Origin: JAEINY01 sp942490535
GTDB taxonomy: Bacteria > Bacteroidota > Bacteroidia > Bacteroidales > Marinilabiliaceae
Reading direction: 5' to 3'
Length of the DNA: 64,000 nucleotides
NCBI GenBank assembly: GCA_942490535.1
Contig: CALNXQ010000002.1
Coordinates: forward strand, 930,001 to 994,000
In this document: positions 8,478 to 18,279 of the stretch, piece by piece
Layout of the letters: each line of letters begins with the position of its first letter
Position numbering within the stretch: the stretch's first letter is position 1
The notes under the pieces: generated by a model
What the model saw: only the letters and a program-made list of their open reading frames with translations
Databases searched by the model: none
Told to the model about the DNA's origin: nothing
Made by a program: the position numbers and the translations under genes

Positions 8478-10613
8478 TTACAAATTTCGTAATCCTTTCA
8501 ATTCAGCTTTATCAGACACTTCCATAATACTGATGGCATAACCTCCTCCCGGCGCACAAAATTGATCTAATTTAGTTTTACTGGTGACGATATACTTATC
8601 CACCTGATAGGCCTTAGGATTTGTTTGGTAGTGGGCCACCTTCTGATCACTGTAAATCGTAGCCACATATTTTTTTCCAGCTGTCAGGAAATCGAAACTA
8701 ATCCTTGATGTACGCGGGTTTTCATCGTTTGTACGCCCAACAAACCAGTTATTACTTCCTTTTTCTTTACGGGCATAAGTAATATAATCACCAGGTTCCG
8801 CTTCCAGCACTTTGGTTGCCTCCCAATCCACCGGTACATCTTTTATGAATTGAAACGCATCCAGGTGTTTTTCGTAGGTATCCGGTAGATCAGCGGCCAT
8901 CTGCAAGGGGCTGTACATGGTTACATACAATGCCAGTTGCCGGGCAATGGTAGTATTCACCTTGGAGCCATTTTCGGAATTATATTGGCTCACATCCGGT
9001 TCAAAAATACCTGGCGTGTAATCCATCGGTCCACCAATCAAGCGCGTGAAAGGTAGAATAGTTGTATGATCCGGATTATTACCACCAAAGGATTCATATT
9101 CGGTGCCCCGTGCCGATTCATTGCCAATCAGGTTCGGATAGGTGCGGCATAATCCCGTTGGACGAACGGCCTCATGCGCATTCACCATGATTTTATAGTC
9201 TCCGGCTTTTTGAATCGCATACAAATAGTGATTAATCATCCACTGGCTGTAATGTGTTTCACCGCGAGGCAGAATATTCCCCACATAACCACTCTTCACA
9301 GAGTTATAACCATTATCGACCATAAATTGGTAGGCCTGATCCATGTGACGTTCGTAATTGCGAACCGAACCGGAAGTCTCGTGGTGCATCATCAACCGAA
9401 CGCCTTTACTTTTAGCATAATCACGTAATCCCTCCACATCAAAATCAGGATATGGCGTCACAAAATCAAACACATAATCTTTCGACTTACCGAACCAATC
9501 CTCCCAGCCTTCATTCCAGCCTTCTACTAAAACGGCTTCAAAGCCATGCTCTGCGGCAAAGTCAATGTAGCGTTTCACGTGATCAGTATTGGCCGCATGA
9601 CGCCCATTGGGTGTAACTTTACTGAAATCTGTTCTTCCCAGCTGCACGCTTGCCAGATCAGCATAAGCCCAGGAACTTTTACCAGTGATCATCTCCCACC
9701 AAACCCCTATGTATTTAATGGGCTTAATCCAGGAAGTATCCTCATAGACGCAGGGATCATTTAAATTTAAGGTGATGTGCGACATTAAAATAGCGGCGGC
9801 ATTATCACTGGCAATTACCGTGCGCCACGGGGTATGGCAAGGCGCCTGAAGGTAACCTTTGACACCTTGTGCATCTGGTGTGAGGTGTGACTCAAAAATC
9901 AGCTTCTCATCATCCAATTCCAAATGCATACAGGCATATTCGATCAAAGCAGCCTCATGTAAATTGATGTATAAACCATCCTCTGTTTTCATCATTAATG
10001 CCGTTTGAACACCTGTTGTCGAAAAGGCTGTTTGAGAGGCATTGGGCGTAATGGCGGCTTCCATGAGCCCTCGTATCTCCGATAATTTAGAAGTCGAATA
10101 ATTATACTCTTGTGTGTCATAATCACCCGGAATCCAGAAAGCCGTATGATCACCAGCCATGGCGAATTGCGTTCGCTCTTCCTTAATCACGAAATGCGTC
10201 AGGTTATCTTGCTCCGGAAACTCATAGCGAAAACCCAATCCATCATCAAACAGACGAAAACGAATCACCAGGATGCGTCCAGAACTTTTCTGATCAAGCG
10301 TAACGGCCATCTCATTGTAATGGTTTCTGATTTCTTTCACCTCGCCCCACACCGGTTTCCAGGTTTCATCAAAAGAGCTATTATCTACCTTTGCCAGGGA
10401 AAAACCTTCTAAAAACGAGGATGCATCCTTCAACTCAAGTCCTAGCTTACTTTGCTTGATAATGGCCTTACCTTTCCAGTCAAGTTGATAAACCGGAACC
10501 CCATCATTCACCTCAAACTGAAGTCTAAAGTGACCATTGGGTGATTGAAGTTCTTCCGCCCTAAGGCCTAGAGTCAGCATCACCAAAATAATTGAAACTA
10601 TTGCTTTTCTCAT
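8478..10613 (-). CDS. Glycoside hydrolase family 97 (SusB-like alpha-glycosidase)
   Basis: GH97 enzymes are periplasmic, calcium-dependent alpha-glucosidases or alpha-galactosidases. The 711-residue protein has a signal peptide (to GLRAEE), an N-terminal beta-sandwich, a (beta/alpha)8 domain from about residue 295 (YIGVWWEMITGKSSW, VEGWNEGWEDW), and a C-terminal beta domain. The blocks MMHHETSGS and NAHEAVRPTG place Glu where inverting SusB-type members have their catalytic bases, which favours an inverting alpha-glucosidase. That reading is inference from memory of the family, not an alignment. The adjacent DUF6377 regulator suggests regulated glycan use. A -7 element lies at 10648-10655. 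Confidence 0.9.
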   Translation of the reverse strand: MRKAIVSIILVMLTLGLRAEELQSPNGHFRLQFEVNDGVPVYQLDWKGKAIIKQSKLGLELKDASSFLEGFSLAKVDNSSFDETWKPVWGEVKEIRNHYNEMAVTLDQKSSGRILVIRFRLFDDGLGFRYEFPEQDNLTHFVIKEERTQFAMAGDHTAFWIPGDYDTQEYNYSTSKLSEIRGLMEAAITPNASQTAFSTTGVQTALMMKTEDGLYINLHEAALIEYACMHLELDDEKLIFESHLTPDAQGVKGYLQAPCHTPWRTVIASDNAAAILMSHITLNLNDPCVYEDTSWIKPIKYIGVWWEMITGKSSWAYADLASVQLGRTDFSKVTPNGRHAANTDHVKRYIDFAAEHGFEAVLVEGWNEGWEDWFGKSKDYVFDFVTPYPDFDVEGLRDYAKSKGVRLMMHHETSGSVRNYERHMDQAYQFMVDNGYNSVKSGYVGNILPRGETHYSQWMINHYLYAIQKAGDYKIMVNAHEAVRPTGLCRTYPNLIGNESARGTEYESFGGNNPDHTTILPFTRLIGGPMDYTPGIFEPDVSQYNSENGSKVNTTIARQLALYVTMYSPLQMAADLPDTYEKHLDAFQFIKDVPVDWEATKVLEAEPGDYITYARKEKGSNNWFVGRTNDENPRTSRISFDFLTAGKKYVATIYSDQKVAHYQTNPKAYQVDKYIVTSKTKLDQFCAPGGGYAISIMEVSDKAELKGLRNL

Positions 10614-10647
10614 ATGACTATTTATTTGATTGTCTATTGTTAGGAAA

Positions 10648-10655
10648 CAAATGTA
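10648..10655 (-). promoter_or_regulatory. -7 element of the GH97 gene
   Basis: The minus strand reads TACATTTG, ~35 bases before the GH97 start. No well-spaced -33 box is evident. Confidence 0.45.
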
Positions 10656-10794
10656 TCATTGCCCAAACGATAGTCTGAGCCTATATAGTCAAAATATAGT
10701 CTTTTCTGAACCTTTTGTAAAGCTAAAACTCTTAATTACTGAAAATTCACTAGTTCCATAAACTTTAAAAAAGTAGTCATTTAAGTAGTGCTAG

Positions 10795-12441
10795 TTAAGT
10801 GGGATTCCCCAATTTCATCACTTCCTCTTCAAAAAGGTCACGTGAGATACGGGCTTTATTACGCACTTTGGTGCGGTAGTTATAAATGGTTGTGACGGAG
10901 TATCTCAGAAAAGTGGCGATTTGAGGACTCTCTGTAATACCCAGGCGAATCAGAGCAAAAATACGTAGTTCAGTGTTCAATTTCTCAGTAGTTTTAAGAA
11001 CTATCTGTTCTTCCTTCTTAAGCAAGGCATTGAATTGCGACACAAAACCAGGATAGAGATCCAAAAAAGCATGATCAAAATCGTCATAAAAAGATTGCAG
11101 TTCCTGATCAATCAAATCTTTTGATTTTAAGAGCTTCAACAAGTCCTCCTTACTGCCCATGGCCGCCTTCTTATGAATCGTTTGCCGGTATTGATCCATC
11201 TTGCCGATGTAGGAAGAACACAATTTCAGATAACGCCCAATATACTCTTCCTGCAATTGATTGGAAAAAGATAATTGCGTATTCTCTTCAGTAATTTGAT
11301 CATGCCGCTTATGCAACTGCACATTCACGTCTCTTAGTTGTTGATTTTTTGCATGGATCTCAGCATTGGCCCATTTAAGTTTCCGCTTTTGTCGTTGATT
11401 AAAGAACAGGGAGAGCAGAAGAAATAGGGATAGAAAGATAGCAATCCAGGTGAAATAGATCATGTTTGTCCGTTTTTGCTCCCGCATCTTCAAGTAGGCC
11501 TGATCAATCACAGGTAAAATCTGGAGGATCTCAAACGACCGCAGACGCGCCTTACTATACAGGGCATCATCCAAGGCGAGTTTGATATAACTATACGCCC
11601 GGTTAATGTCACCACTTTGATAAAGCAATAAGGCTAACTCCCGGATAGCAGCATTTTCACGTACCGCGTTACGAATGTCCGATTCAGCGGATAAGGCCAA
11701 ATACTTCATCTGATTACCGGTATCCTTTTCCTTCTGATACACCGAGGCCAATGTATAAGCCGTATAAGCAAAGGCTCGGTCTGCCGGTCTAAGTGTTTCC
11801 AATACTTTAAAAAGCTCGTGTTTGCTTTCGCTATATTGCCCCTCATCGCGGAGCTTTTCAGCATAAGGTACAGTAAACCCGGCATCCGCGGGTTTTAATA
11901 AGGCTAATAGTGAATCCTGATACGCCTTTGCCAGTAAATGGTATTTATTTATCTGTACCGAACCAGACAGATAGGCTTGCAAGTATCGATAACGGGTACT
12001 CTGTTGGGTATAGTAAAATTGCCTGAGCTGATCATTTAATTCAAGGGATTCCAGATCGGCAAGAAGGACGCCGGCTTCCTGATACATGCCTGCCAATAAA
12101 TAGGATTGAACCAATCGCAGATGAGCCTCTGCCTTCAAAGGCGCTTGGTCCAACTGATCTGCCAGTGCCACACACGCATTGGCATAATACATGGCTGAAT
12201 CAATGTTATATGGCAAAAAGGCAGTATGCAGTTGTTTCGTGAACTGATAACGCTCCATAAAACTGCCCGATTGTTTGTTAAGCGCCTGCAGTGTTTGGAT
12301 GTATTGTTCCCGTTCAGCGGTAAATTCTTCCCTGTTTTCAATCAACTGATCCAGATTCCTGAGGATATCCGATAATGGCTCCTGTGAGAATGATGTGGCC
12401 GGGAGCAGGAACGCGATCAGGAGTATAGTGAATTTCAACAT
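10795..12441 (-). CDS. DUF6377 family membrane-spanning regulator (TPR, TM, HTH)
   Basis: The 548-residue protein has a signal peptide or first TM ending SFSQ and TPR-like helices over residues ~25-320. One transmembrane segment (YFTWIAIFLSLFLLLSLFF, ~325-345) is followed by a coiled coil (~350-400). The C-terminal helix-turn-helix includes FALIRLGITESPQIATFL and YNYRTKVRNKA. This layout matches the DUF6377 proteins of Bacteroidota, thought to be membrane-tethered transcription regulators that sense periplasmic signals. It lies beside the GH97 gene on the same strand with a gap of ~180 bases, so regulation of that gene is a reasonable inference. No ligand is known. Confidence 0.83.
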   Translation of the reverse strand: MLKFTILLIAFLLPATSFSQEPLSDILRNLDQLIENREEFTAEREQYIQTLQALNKQSGSFMERYQFTKQLHTAFLPYNIDSAMYYANACVALADQLDQAPLKAEAHLRLVQSYLLAGMYQEAGVLLADLESLELNDQLRQFYYTQQSTRYRYLQAYLSGSVQINKYHLLAKAYQDSLLALLKPADAGFTVPYAEKLRDEGQYSESKHELFKVLETLRPADRAFAYTAYTLASVYQKEKDTGNQMKYLALSAESDIRNAVRENAAIRELALLLYQSGDINRAYSYIKLALDDALYSKARLRSFEILQILPVIDQAYLKMREQKRTNMIYFTWIAIFLSLFLLLSLFFNQRQKRKLKWANAEIHAKNQQLRDVNVQLHKRHDQITEENTQLSFSNQLQEEYIGRYLKLCSSYIGKMDQYRQTIHKKAAMGSKEDLLKLLKSKDLIDQELQSFYDDFDHAFLDLYPGFVSQFNALLKKEEQIVLKTTEKLNTELRIFALIRLGITESPQIATFLRYSVTTIYNYRTKVRNKARISRDLFEEEVMKLGNPT

Positions 12442-12564
12442 AAATAAAGCCTATGGACGCTAATTGCATAAAGATACTATTTCTTTAGGTTTAGTCCGTT
12501 TGCTTCCACGTTGCATTCTTGAATAAAAGCATTAAAGAACTACATCAAAGCACAGATCCCCAAA

Positions 12565-13326
12565 TTAAAACTTCAAACTAAACGAATTATTGATGGTATA
12601 AAACAAGGGGTCCACCTCTTCGGGGGTCAGATTATCGTAATCTAATCGCACATACAACGCAAAGGAAAACTTCTTACTCAACTTAAAATTGAGCCTGGAT
12701 TCACTCCACACTCTGAAATCAGAAGGATCGGAATAATCAGGTTCATAATAAGTCGTGTGGCCAAAACTGGCAGTGGGTGCAAATTGCCAATCCATCGAAA
12801 ACATGGAGCTGAACTTCACCAGGCTCTTCTTGCGCTTAAAATCGGTATTCTCATACTGCTCATTCAGATAGATGGTATATGCCACCAGGAACAAAGAAAA
12901 CTTTTCATGATCAGCAATGTTAAAACGCGGTCCTCCACCCAAGATATTCCGATGTTTCAGTTGTTTCACCCGGTTGTATTGATATTGATAGAAAGCCTCA
13001 GCAATGATGATTTTATTCGGCACCCAATAGTTATACTTAAACATCACGCCCCCATTGTTCACATTGCGCTCATTGTTCACCTCACTGTAGCTGAAATCCG
13101 ATGATATCAAGTAAATATTGTCGTTATCATTGTACTGCAACTTCAGGCGGGAAGAGAGCTGCGTCATATCAGTGGTGGTGTGCACAAAATTAAGCCCCAA
13201 ATTTATATCGCCCTGAAATCCCTTATTGGGATCTTTGGTCCGGCGCTTATCAATGCTCACAATCTGCCCATCCACATTCAGGAGGCTAAGCGCTAGCAAA
13301 ACAACTGTCACAATCCACTTCAACAT
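12565..13326 (-). CDS. DUF481-type outer-membrane beta-barrel protein
   Basis: The 253-residue protein has a signal peptide ending NVDGQ and then short repeated amphipathic strands with aromatic girdle residues (INLGLNFVHTTTDMTQLSSR, MFKYNYWV). It ends in a terminal F (NNSFSLKF), as outer-membrane barrels do. Size and strand pattern fit the DUF481 family of salt-induced or YdiY-like barrels. Function is unknown. It is transcribed in the same direction as the DUF6377 gene but 120 bases away. Its upstream region is shared with the divergent aminotransferase gene. Confidence 0.7.
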   Translation of the reverse strand: MLKWIVTVVLLALSLLNVDGQIVSIDKRRTKDPNKGFQGDINLGLNFVHTTTDMTQLSSRLKLQYNDNDNIYLISSDFSYSEVNNERNVNNGGVMFKYNYWVPNKIIIAEAFYQYQYNRVKQLKHRNILGGGPRFNIADHEKFSLFLVAYTIYLNEQYENTDFKRKKSLVKFSSMFSMDWQFAPTASFGHTTYYEPDYSDPSDFRVWSESRLNFKLSKKFSFALYVRLDYDNLTPEEVDPLFYTINNSFSLKF

Positions 13327-13433
13327 GCTTCTTTTTTGTTGACAAAAATAAGGTTTCAGATGGGATTGAGAAATCCTTTCGGCGCAAAGAAAAAAAGATG
13401 TATAAAATCATGTATTTTATCTCCCCTAAGGCC

Positions 13434-13441
13434 TACATTTG
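13434..13441 (+). promoter_or_regulatory. -7 element of aminotransferase gene
   Basis: TACATTTG matches TAnnTTTG and lies 43 bases before the ATG at 13485. No TTG is seen at the right distance. Confidence 0.55.
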
Positions 13442-13484
13442 CAACAAAAGCTGATTGTTTTAAACCGTAAAAGACTGAAATAAA

Positions 13485-14684
13485 ATGCCTACTATTTCAA
13501 ACAGGGGACAACAGATGCCTGCGTCACCTATTCGTAAGCTGGTTCCTTATGCCGAAACAGCCAAATCAAAAGGAGTAAAAGTATATCACCTGAACATTGG
13601 TCAGCCTGATATCAAAACACCTGAAGTGGCCCTGGATGCCATTCGCAATATTGATTTAAAAGTAGTGGAATACAGCCATTCGGCCGGTATGGAAAGCTAC
13701 CGTCGCAAATTGGCCAAGTCCTATCAGGCAGCCGATATCCATGTGGATCATAATGAAATCATGATCACAGCCGGTGGATCAGAAGCCATTACCTTTGCAT
13801 TTCTGAGCTGTTTGAATCCCGGTGACGAGGTAATTATTCCGGAACCATTTTATGCTAACTACAATGGCTTTTCAGTTGCAGCCGGCGTGGTGGTAAAACC
13901 CATCCAATCTTCCATTGAAGATGGTTTTGCATTACCCGCCATTGAGGAGTTTGAGAAAATGATTACGCCGGCTACCAAGGCCATCGTGATCTGCAACCCC
14001 AACAACCCTACTGGCTATCTGTATTCACAGGATGAGATGAACCAGTTGAAAGAAATGGTCATCAAGCATGATCTGTACTTGTTCTCTGATGAAGTATACC
14101 GCGAGTTCTGTTACGATGGCGAAAAGCACATTTCCGCCATGCATCTGAAAGGCATTGAAAACAATGTGGTGATGTTCGATTCCGTTTCCAAACGTTACAG
14201 CGAGTGCGGCGTGCGTATTGGTGCCTTAGTGACTAAAAACAAAGAGGTGATCAACATTGCCATGAAGTTTGCCCAAGCCCGTCTGAGCCCTCCGGGATTC
14301 GGTCAAATTGCGGCAGAAGCTTCATTGGATACACCTAAAGAATATTTTGAAGAAGTATACGCCGAGTACATCGATCGTCGTAACTTCCTGGTAGAAGGAT
14401 TGAATAAAATCCCGGGCGTATTCACACCCATGCCCAAAGGAGCTTTCTATACGGTTGCTAAATTACCCGTGGACGATTCTGATAAATTCTGTCAATGGAT
14501 CCTAAGCGAATTCAGCTACAACAACCAAACCGTTATGATGGCTCCGGCAACCGGTTTTTACAGCACCCCAGGTTCGGGTAAGAATGAAGTCAGACTGGCC
14601 TATGTGTTGAAAAAAGAAGATTTAGCGAATGCTTTGGAAACATTGGAAAAAGCATTGGAAGTGTATCCGGGACGAACCGAATAA
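13485..14684 (+). CDS. PLP-dependent class I/II aminotransferase
   Basis: The 399-residue enzyme is a fold-type I aminotransferase of the aspartate/aromatic group. Visible motifs are YSHSAGMESYR near the N-terminus, the AGGSEAITF nucleotide-fold entry, CNPNNPTGYLY with the conserved Asn, and SDEVYREFCYDG with the PLP-ring Asp and Tyr. The Schiff-base Lys is in SVSKRYSECGVRIG. The carboxylate-binding Arg is in NEVRLAYV. Such enzymes move amino groups between amino acids and 2-oxo acids. The donor cannot be told from sequence. It stands alone with a promoter before it and a strong terminator after it. Confidence 0.93.
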   Translation: MPTISNRGQQMPASPIRKLVPYAETAKSKGVKVYHLNIGQPDIKTPEVALDAIRNIDLKVVEYSHSAGMESYRRKLAKSYQAADIHVDHNEIMITAGGSEAITFAFLSCLNPGDEVIIPEPFYANYNGFSVAAGVVVKPIQSSIEDGFALPAIEEFEKMITPATKAIVICNPNNPTGYLYSQDEMNQLKEMVIKHDLYLFSDEVYREFCYDGEKHISAMHLKGIENNVVMFDSVSKRYSECGVRIGALVTKNKEVINIAMKFAQARLSPPGFGQIAAEASLDTPKEYFEEVYAEYIDRRNFLVEGLNKIPGVFTPMPKGAFYTVAKLPVDDSDKFCQWILSEFSYNNQTVMMAPATGFYSTPGSGKNEVRLAYVLKKEDLANALETLEKALEVYPGRTE

Positions 14685-14708
14685 TAATAGACACACCTAT
14701 TACTCTCG

Positions 14709-14736
14709 AAAAGGCCGGTGCAAACCGGCCTTTTCT
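14709..14736 (+). terminator. Intrinsic terminator after aminotransferase gene
   Basis: AAAAGGCCGGT (14709-14719) and ACCGGCCTTTT (14724-14734) pair perfectly around GCAA. The hairpin can act on both strands because both flanks are A/T tracts. Confidence 0.9.
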
Positions 14737-14850
14737 ATTACCCGCTGAACCACCCCCTCACTGTTGACCCCAAACCAACCTCAATAACACAATCTACTCA
14801 CCACTCGCTAAAAAGCACTGACCACAAACCACGGATCTCGCCACTTTTTC

Positions 14851-14858
14851 TACCTTTG
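14851..14858 (+). promoter_or_regulatory. -7 element of the permease gene
   Basis: TACCTTTG lies only 18 bases before the TTG start at 14876, so the leader is about ten bases. This supports the TTG start. Confidence 0.6.
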
Positions 14859-14875
14859 CAATAAAAGCGCGCATT

Positions 14876-16120
14876 TTGAATTTTGAACTCTATATAGCCC
14901 GAAAAATCCGCTCCGGTGGTTTAACGGGCAAGCGATTAGCCGGTCCTGTTCTGAAAGTAGCCACCCTGGGAGTGACCCTGGGAATGGTCGTCATGATTCT
15001 CTCATTATCCATTGGTTTGGGCTTTAAGCGCGAGATCCGCCAAAAGATAATAGGCTTCGGCTCACACATTCAATTGCTCAACTACGACTACAATCACTCC
15101 TACGAAACCAATCCCATAAAAAAAGATACCTCATTGGTGCTTGAAGTAATGGCCGTTCACGGCGTTCAACACATTCAGGAATTTGCCACCAAACCCGGTA
15201 TCATAAAAACCAAAGATGCCATTCAGGGAATCGTCCTAAAAGGAATGGGACTGGATTTTGATTGGACCTTCCTTTCCGGTATACTGATAGAAGGGAAACC
15301 AATTCAATTAAACGACTCCGTTCGTTCCGATGAGATACTCATTTCCGCTGAGATGGCCCAAATGCTCCACCTCAAATTGGGCGACCCCATCCGGATGTAT
15401 TTCTTGCAAGACCAGATTTTAGCCCGCAAATTTACCATTGCAGGTATCTATGATTCCCATTTCTCCGAATACGATAAACTATTTGCGTTTGTGGACCTGC
15501 GCCACATTCAAAAACTCAATGGCTGGCAACCACATGAAATTTCGGGTTATGAAGTAGCCATTGATGACTTTGATAACCTCGAAGAAGCCGCCATGGAAAT
15601 CATCTTCATCGCCGGCTCGAAGATAGATGAAGACGGCACCATGATCCGCACCAAAACCATTACCCAGATACAACCCCAAATATTCGGCTGGCTCGACTTA
15701 ATTGACACCAATATCTTCGTCATATTAGTGCTCATTGTCATTGTAGCCGGTTTTAACATGATATCCGGCCTTTTAATACTCATCCTGGAACGCACCAATA
15801 TGATTGGTATCCTCAAAGCCATTGGCACCCGCGATTGGTCCCTACGCAAAATATTCTTATACCTCTCCACCTTCATCATCGGACGAGGTTTGCTCTGGGG
15901 TAACTTCATTGGCGTGTCCTTATGCATGGCACAAAAATATCTGCACCTGGCTAAATTAGATCCCGCGAACTATTATCTCGACACCGTACCCATTCATCTC
16001 ACCGTTGCCCATCTGGTTATCCTTAACCTCACAGTAGCGGCCATCTCCTTGTTAATGATGATAGGCCCATCCTATCTGGTCACCCGCATTTCACCCGTTA
16101 AGGCCATCCGATTCGAATAA
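14876..16120 (+). CDS. LolC/LolE-like FtsX-family ABC permease
   Basis: The 414-residue protein belongs to the FtsX/MacB permease superfamily, close to LolC/LolE, which release lipoproteins from the inner membrane for outer-membrane sorting. It starts MNFELYIARKI, the usual N-terminus in Bacteroidota, read from a TTG at 14876. A first TM is at ~25-50 (VTLGMVVMILSLSIGLGF). A large periplasmic MacB-like domain follows, then three C-terminal TMs (from FVILVLIVIVAGFNMISGLL) and the tail SPVKAIRFE. No ATPase subunit is adjacent. The start choice rests on the near promoter and the family N-terminus. Confidence 0.88.
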   Translation: MNFELYIARKIRSGGLTGKRLAGPVLKVATLGVTLGMVVMILSLSIGLGFKREIRQKIIGFGSHIQLLNYDYNHSYETNPIKKDTSLVLEVMAVHGVQHIQEFATKPGIIKTKDAIQGIVLKGMGLDFDWTFLSGILIEGKPIQLNDSVRSDEILISAEMAQMLHLKLGDPIRMYFLQDQILARKFTIAGIYDSHFSEYDKLFAFVDLRHIQKLNGWQPHEISGYEVAIDDFDNLEEAAMEIIFIAGSKIDEDGTMIRTKTITQIQPQIFGWLDLIDTNIFVILVLIVIVAGFNMISGLLILILERTNMIGILKAIGTRDWSLRKIFLYLSTFIIGRGLLWGNFIGVSLCMAQKYLHLAKLDPANYYLDTVPIHLTVAHLVILNLTVAAISLLMMIGPSYLVTRISPVKAIRFE

Positions 16121-16201
16121 AACATAAACCGTAAGAAACAATACAGGCAGGAGATTCATTGAATTTTCTGCCGTTTTAAACATTCTCAGGCGGGCCCCTT
16201 C

Positions 16202-16209
16202 GCCCCAGG
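16202..16209 (+). repeat. Left target-site duplication of the IS66 element
   Basis: GCCCCAGG lies immediately before the left inverted repeat and is repeated exactly at 18280-18287. Confidence 0.95.
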
Positions 16210-16293
16210 GTAACCGTCTCCACAATGACGCATAGTTTTTTGTGATAAATCTTTGAAGTTTTGTATCCATATTTTCTATAAACAGGATGCACT

Positions 16294-16656
16294 ATGATTT
16301 TTAATTTCACTGACCATACACGGTTCTACTTTTTCCGAGAACCTGTAGATATGCGTAAAGGAATCCATTCGCTCTATCACTTGGTTAAAACTTCGGGCAA
16401 GCAGGATGCGCTCAATGGAGATGGTTATGTATTCCTTGGCAGGACGCGTAAATCAATCAAGGTTCTACGCTGGCAAAAGGAAGGATTTGTTCTTTATAAT
16501 AAGAAGCTGGAACTAGGATGTTATTCCTTGCCACAACACGTAAGTGATGAGGCCTTTTTTGAGCTTGAGCGCGGCATACTTGATCAAATAGTTAATGCCA
16601 TAAACCACAAAAGTAGCTCCAATGAACTGCGACTAAAAGCACAGTTAACGCTCTGA
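16294..16656 (+). CDS. tnpB: IS66 accessory protein TnpB
   Basis: The 120-residue protein is the IS66 Orf2/TnpB type, a small accessory protein needed for transposition whose biochemical role is unclear. The family blocks are FYFFREPVDMRKGIHSLYHL near the N-terminus and GYVFLGRTRKSIKVLRWQKEG in the middle. Length is normal. It lies 84 bases inside the left end and 74 bases before tnpC, so both are probably made from one transcript. No upstream tnpA is present. Confidence 0.93.
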   Translation: MIFNFTDHTRFYFFREPVDMRKGIHSLYHLVKTSGKQDALNGDGYVFLGRTRKSIKVLRWQKEGFVLYNKKLELGCYSLPQHVSDEAFFELERGILDQIVNAINHKSSSNELRLKAQLTL

Positions 16657-16730
16657 TAATAAATAATAAAAGATGCAAAAACAGCAGGGTTTTTCTTGGT
16701 GAAGTCATGCTGTTTTTGTATCTTTAAGTC

Positions 16731-18200
16731 ATGACAGACAGGGAGTTAGTAGTCTTTTTGCAATCGCAAAATGCTAAATTAATTGGCACCATACAATCTT
16801 TATCTCAAACCATAGAGGAGCTGACAAATGAGTTAGCTGCATTAAAAGAAGCCATTCTGGAGAAAGATAAAGGTGCTGAAAAGCTGAAGCGCTTAACAAC
16901 CATAAACCTTCCTAAAAAGACCGAAAAACGTCAAAATGCCACTTCTGTTTCAGAAAACAAGCCACAGGCTCCCATCCCCAAGGAAAGAGGTAATAATGGG
17001 GCGAAACGGAAAGTATATGATAACATCGAAGAGTTTATAGATGAAGTATTACCCTCGGATGCCAGCTTTGATGAAAAGGCTGCGGTTTACCTCTTTCATC
17101 GCGATGTGATAAGGTATGAGTATATTCCACCGCGTCTGATTAAACATATCTATCGCTGTAAAAAATACAGAATGGGTGATGACTTTTTTGAAGGCAAAGC
17201 CCCTATAGCACCTTTCCAGAATTCTAATTTTGACAGCTCATTACTGGCACATCTGATTCAACAAAGATATGTGTACGGCTTGCCTGTTGAACGCATCATG
17301 AAATATTTAAACGAGATGGGTATTGACATTCCTAAGGCAACTACTCATGGACTAATTGAAAAATCAGCAGAGTTGCTTGATAGGTTAATGCCAGTACTCA
17401 AGGATACTATTTTGGAGGATGCTTATATTCATTTTGACGAAACCTATCATACTATATTAGGAGGTGATAAGGGGAGTCGCAAAGGCTACTTCTGGAGTGC
17501 TTTTTCTCATCAAAACAACTTAATCCAGTTCATATACGAGAATGGCTCACGAAGCAAGACGGTGTTTACAAACTATCTACCCAAGGATTATAAGGGTGCT
17601 GTGCAAACCGATGGATACAGTTCATATAAAGCTTTAGAAGGATGGGACTACCCAAAGGCAATACGTTTAGGCTGTGTTCAGCACTGCAAAAGAAAATTTA
17701 TAGAGATTCAGGAGCAACCCCAAGCTCAAGAGATTATTGACCTGTACAATCAATTTTACATCATCCGTAAGAAGAAGCCAAAAGAAAAGTGGAAAGAAGC
17801 TTCGCTGAAAGTATACAAGGAGTTGGAAAGGAAACTCAGAGATATAGAACGAGATCCCCAAGTATTGCCAAACCATATTTTATGCAAAGCAGCTGCATAC
17901 GGCCTTAATGAATTAGAGTCCATTTATAATATCATTAAATCTACCCAATACGACCTGGACAACAATATCATTGAACGGCCAATGCGTTATATCAGCATCA
18001 GTCGGCGAAACTCATTATTCTGCGGCTCCAATGCCGGGGCAATGAGAACTGCTACACTATATTCTCTGGCTATTTCATGCAGATTGAACAATGTCAATAC
18101 ATTTTCCTATTTCAAGGACGTGATACAGCGATTAGCTGAATGTCCCAGAATGACCAACGAACAACTTCGTAATCTACTCCCTGACAAATGGGCTCAATAA
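16731..18200 (+). CDS. tnpC: IS66 transposase TnpC
   Basis: The 489-residue DDE transposase begins with a coiled coil (residues ~5-50, QSLSQTIEELTNELAALKEA) and then a basic linker. A zinc-binding-like region follows (IYRCKKYRMG). The catalytic region includes HFDETYHTILGGDKGSRKGY with the first Asp, QTDGYSSYKALEG with the second Asp, and NNIIERPMRYISISRRN with the Glu. The C-terminal IS66 tail reads ATLYSLAISCRLNNVN. The frame is intact over the full family length, so the element could be active. Confidence 0.95.
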   Translation: MTDRELVVFLQSQNAKLIGTIQSLSQTIEELTNELAALKEAILEKDKGAEKLKRLTTINLPKKTEKRQNATSVSENKPQAPIPKERGNNGAKRKVYDNIEEFIDEVLPSDASFDEKAAVYLFHRDVIRYEYIPPRLIKHIYRCKKYRMGDDFFEGKAPIAPFQNSNFDSSLLAHLIQQRYVYGLPVERIMKYLNEMGIDIPKATTHGLIEKSAELLDRLMPVLKDTILEDAYIHFDETYHTILGGDKGSRKGYFWSAFSHQNNLIQFIYENGSRSKTVFTNYLPKDYKGAVQTDGYSSYKALEGWDYPKAIRLGCVQHCKRKFIEIQEQPQAQEIIDLYNQFYIIRKKKPKEKWKEASLKVYKELERKLRDIERDPQVLPNHILCKAAAYGLNELESIYNIIKSTQYDLDNNIIERPMRYISISRRNSLFCGSNAGAMRTATLYSLAISCRLNNVNTFSYFKDVIQRLAECPRMTNEQLRNLLPDKWAQ

Positions 18201-18202
18201 AA

Positions 18203-18255
18203 ATATAAAATCACCCCATCAAATTAAGCGATCAATTTGATGGGGTGTTTTTTTG
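18203..18255 (+). terminator. Hairpin terminator inside the IS66 right end
   Basis: CACCCCATCAAATT and AATTTGATGGGGTG pair around a short loop and are followed by a run of Ts, 10-50 bases after the tnpC stop. Confidence 0.75.
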
Positions 18256-18279
18256 TTAGGGCAATCCGGAGACCTTTAC

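Larger units (their letters stand above)
16210..18279 (+). mobile_element. IS66-family insertion sequence, intact
   Basis: The 2,070-base element is bounded by imperfect inverted repeats. The left end begins GTAACCGTCTCC (16210) and the right end finishes GGAGACCTTTAC (18279). A perfect 8-bp duplication, GCCCCAGG, lies on both sides; 8 bp is the known length for IS66. It carries tnpB and tnpC but no tnpA, as in short IS66 members. Both frames are open and the duplication has not decayed, so the insertion is probably recent. Confidence 0.95.
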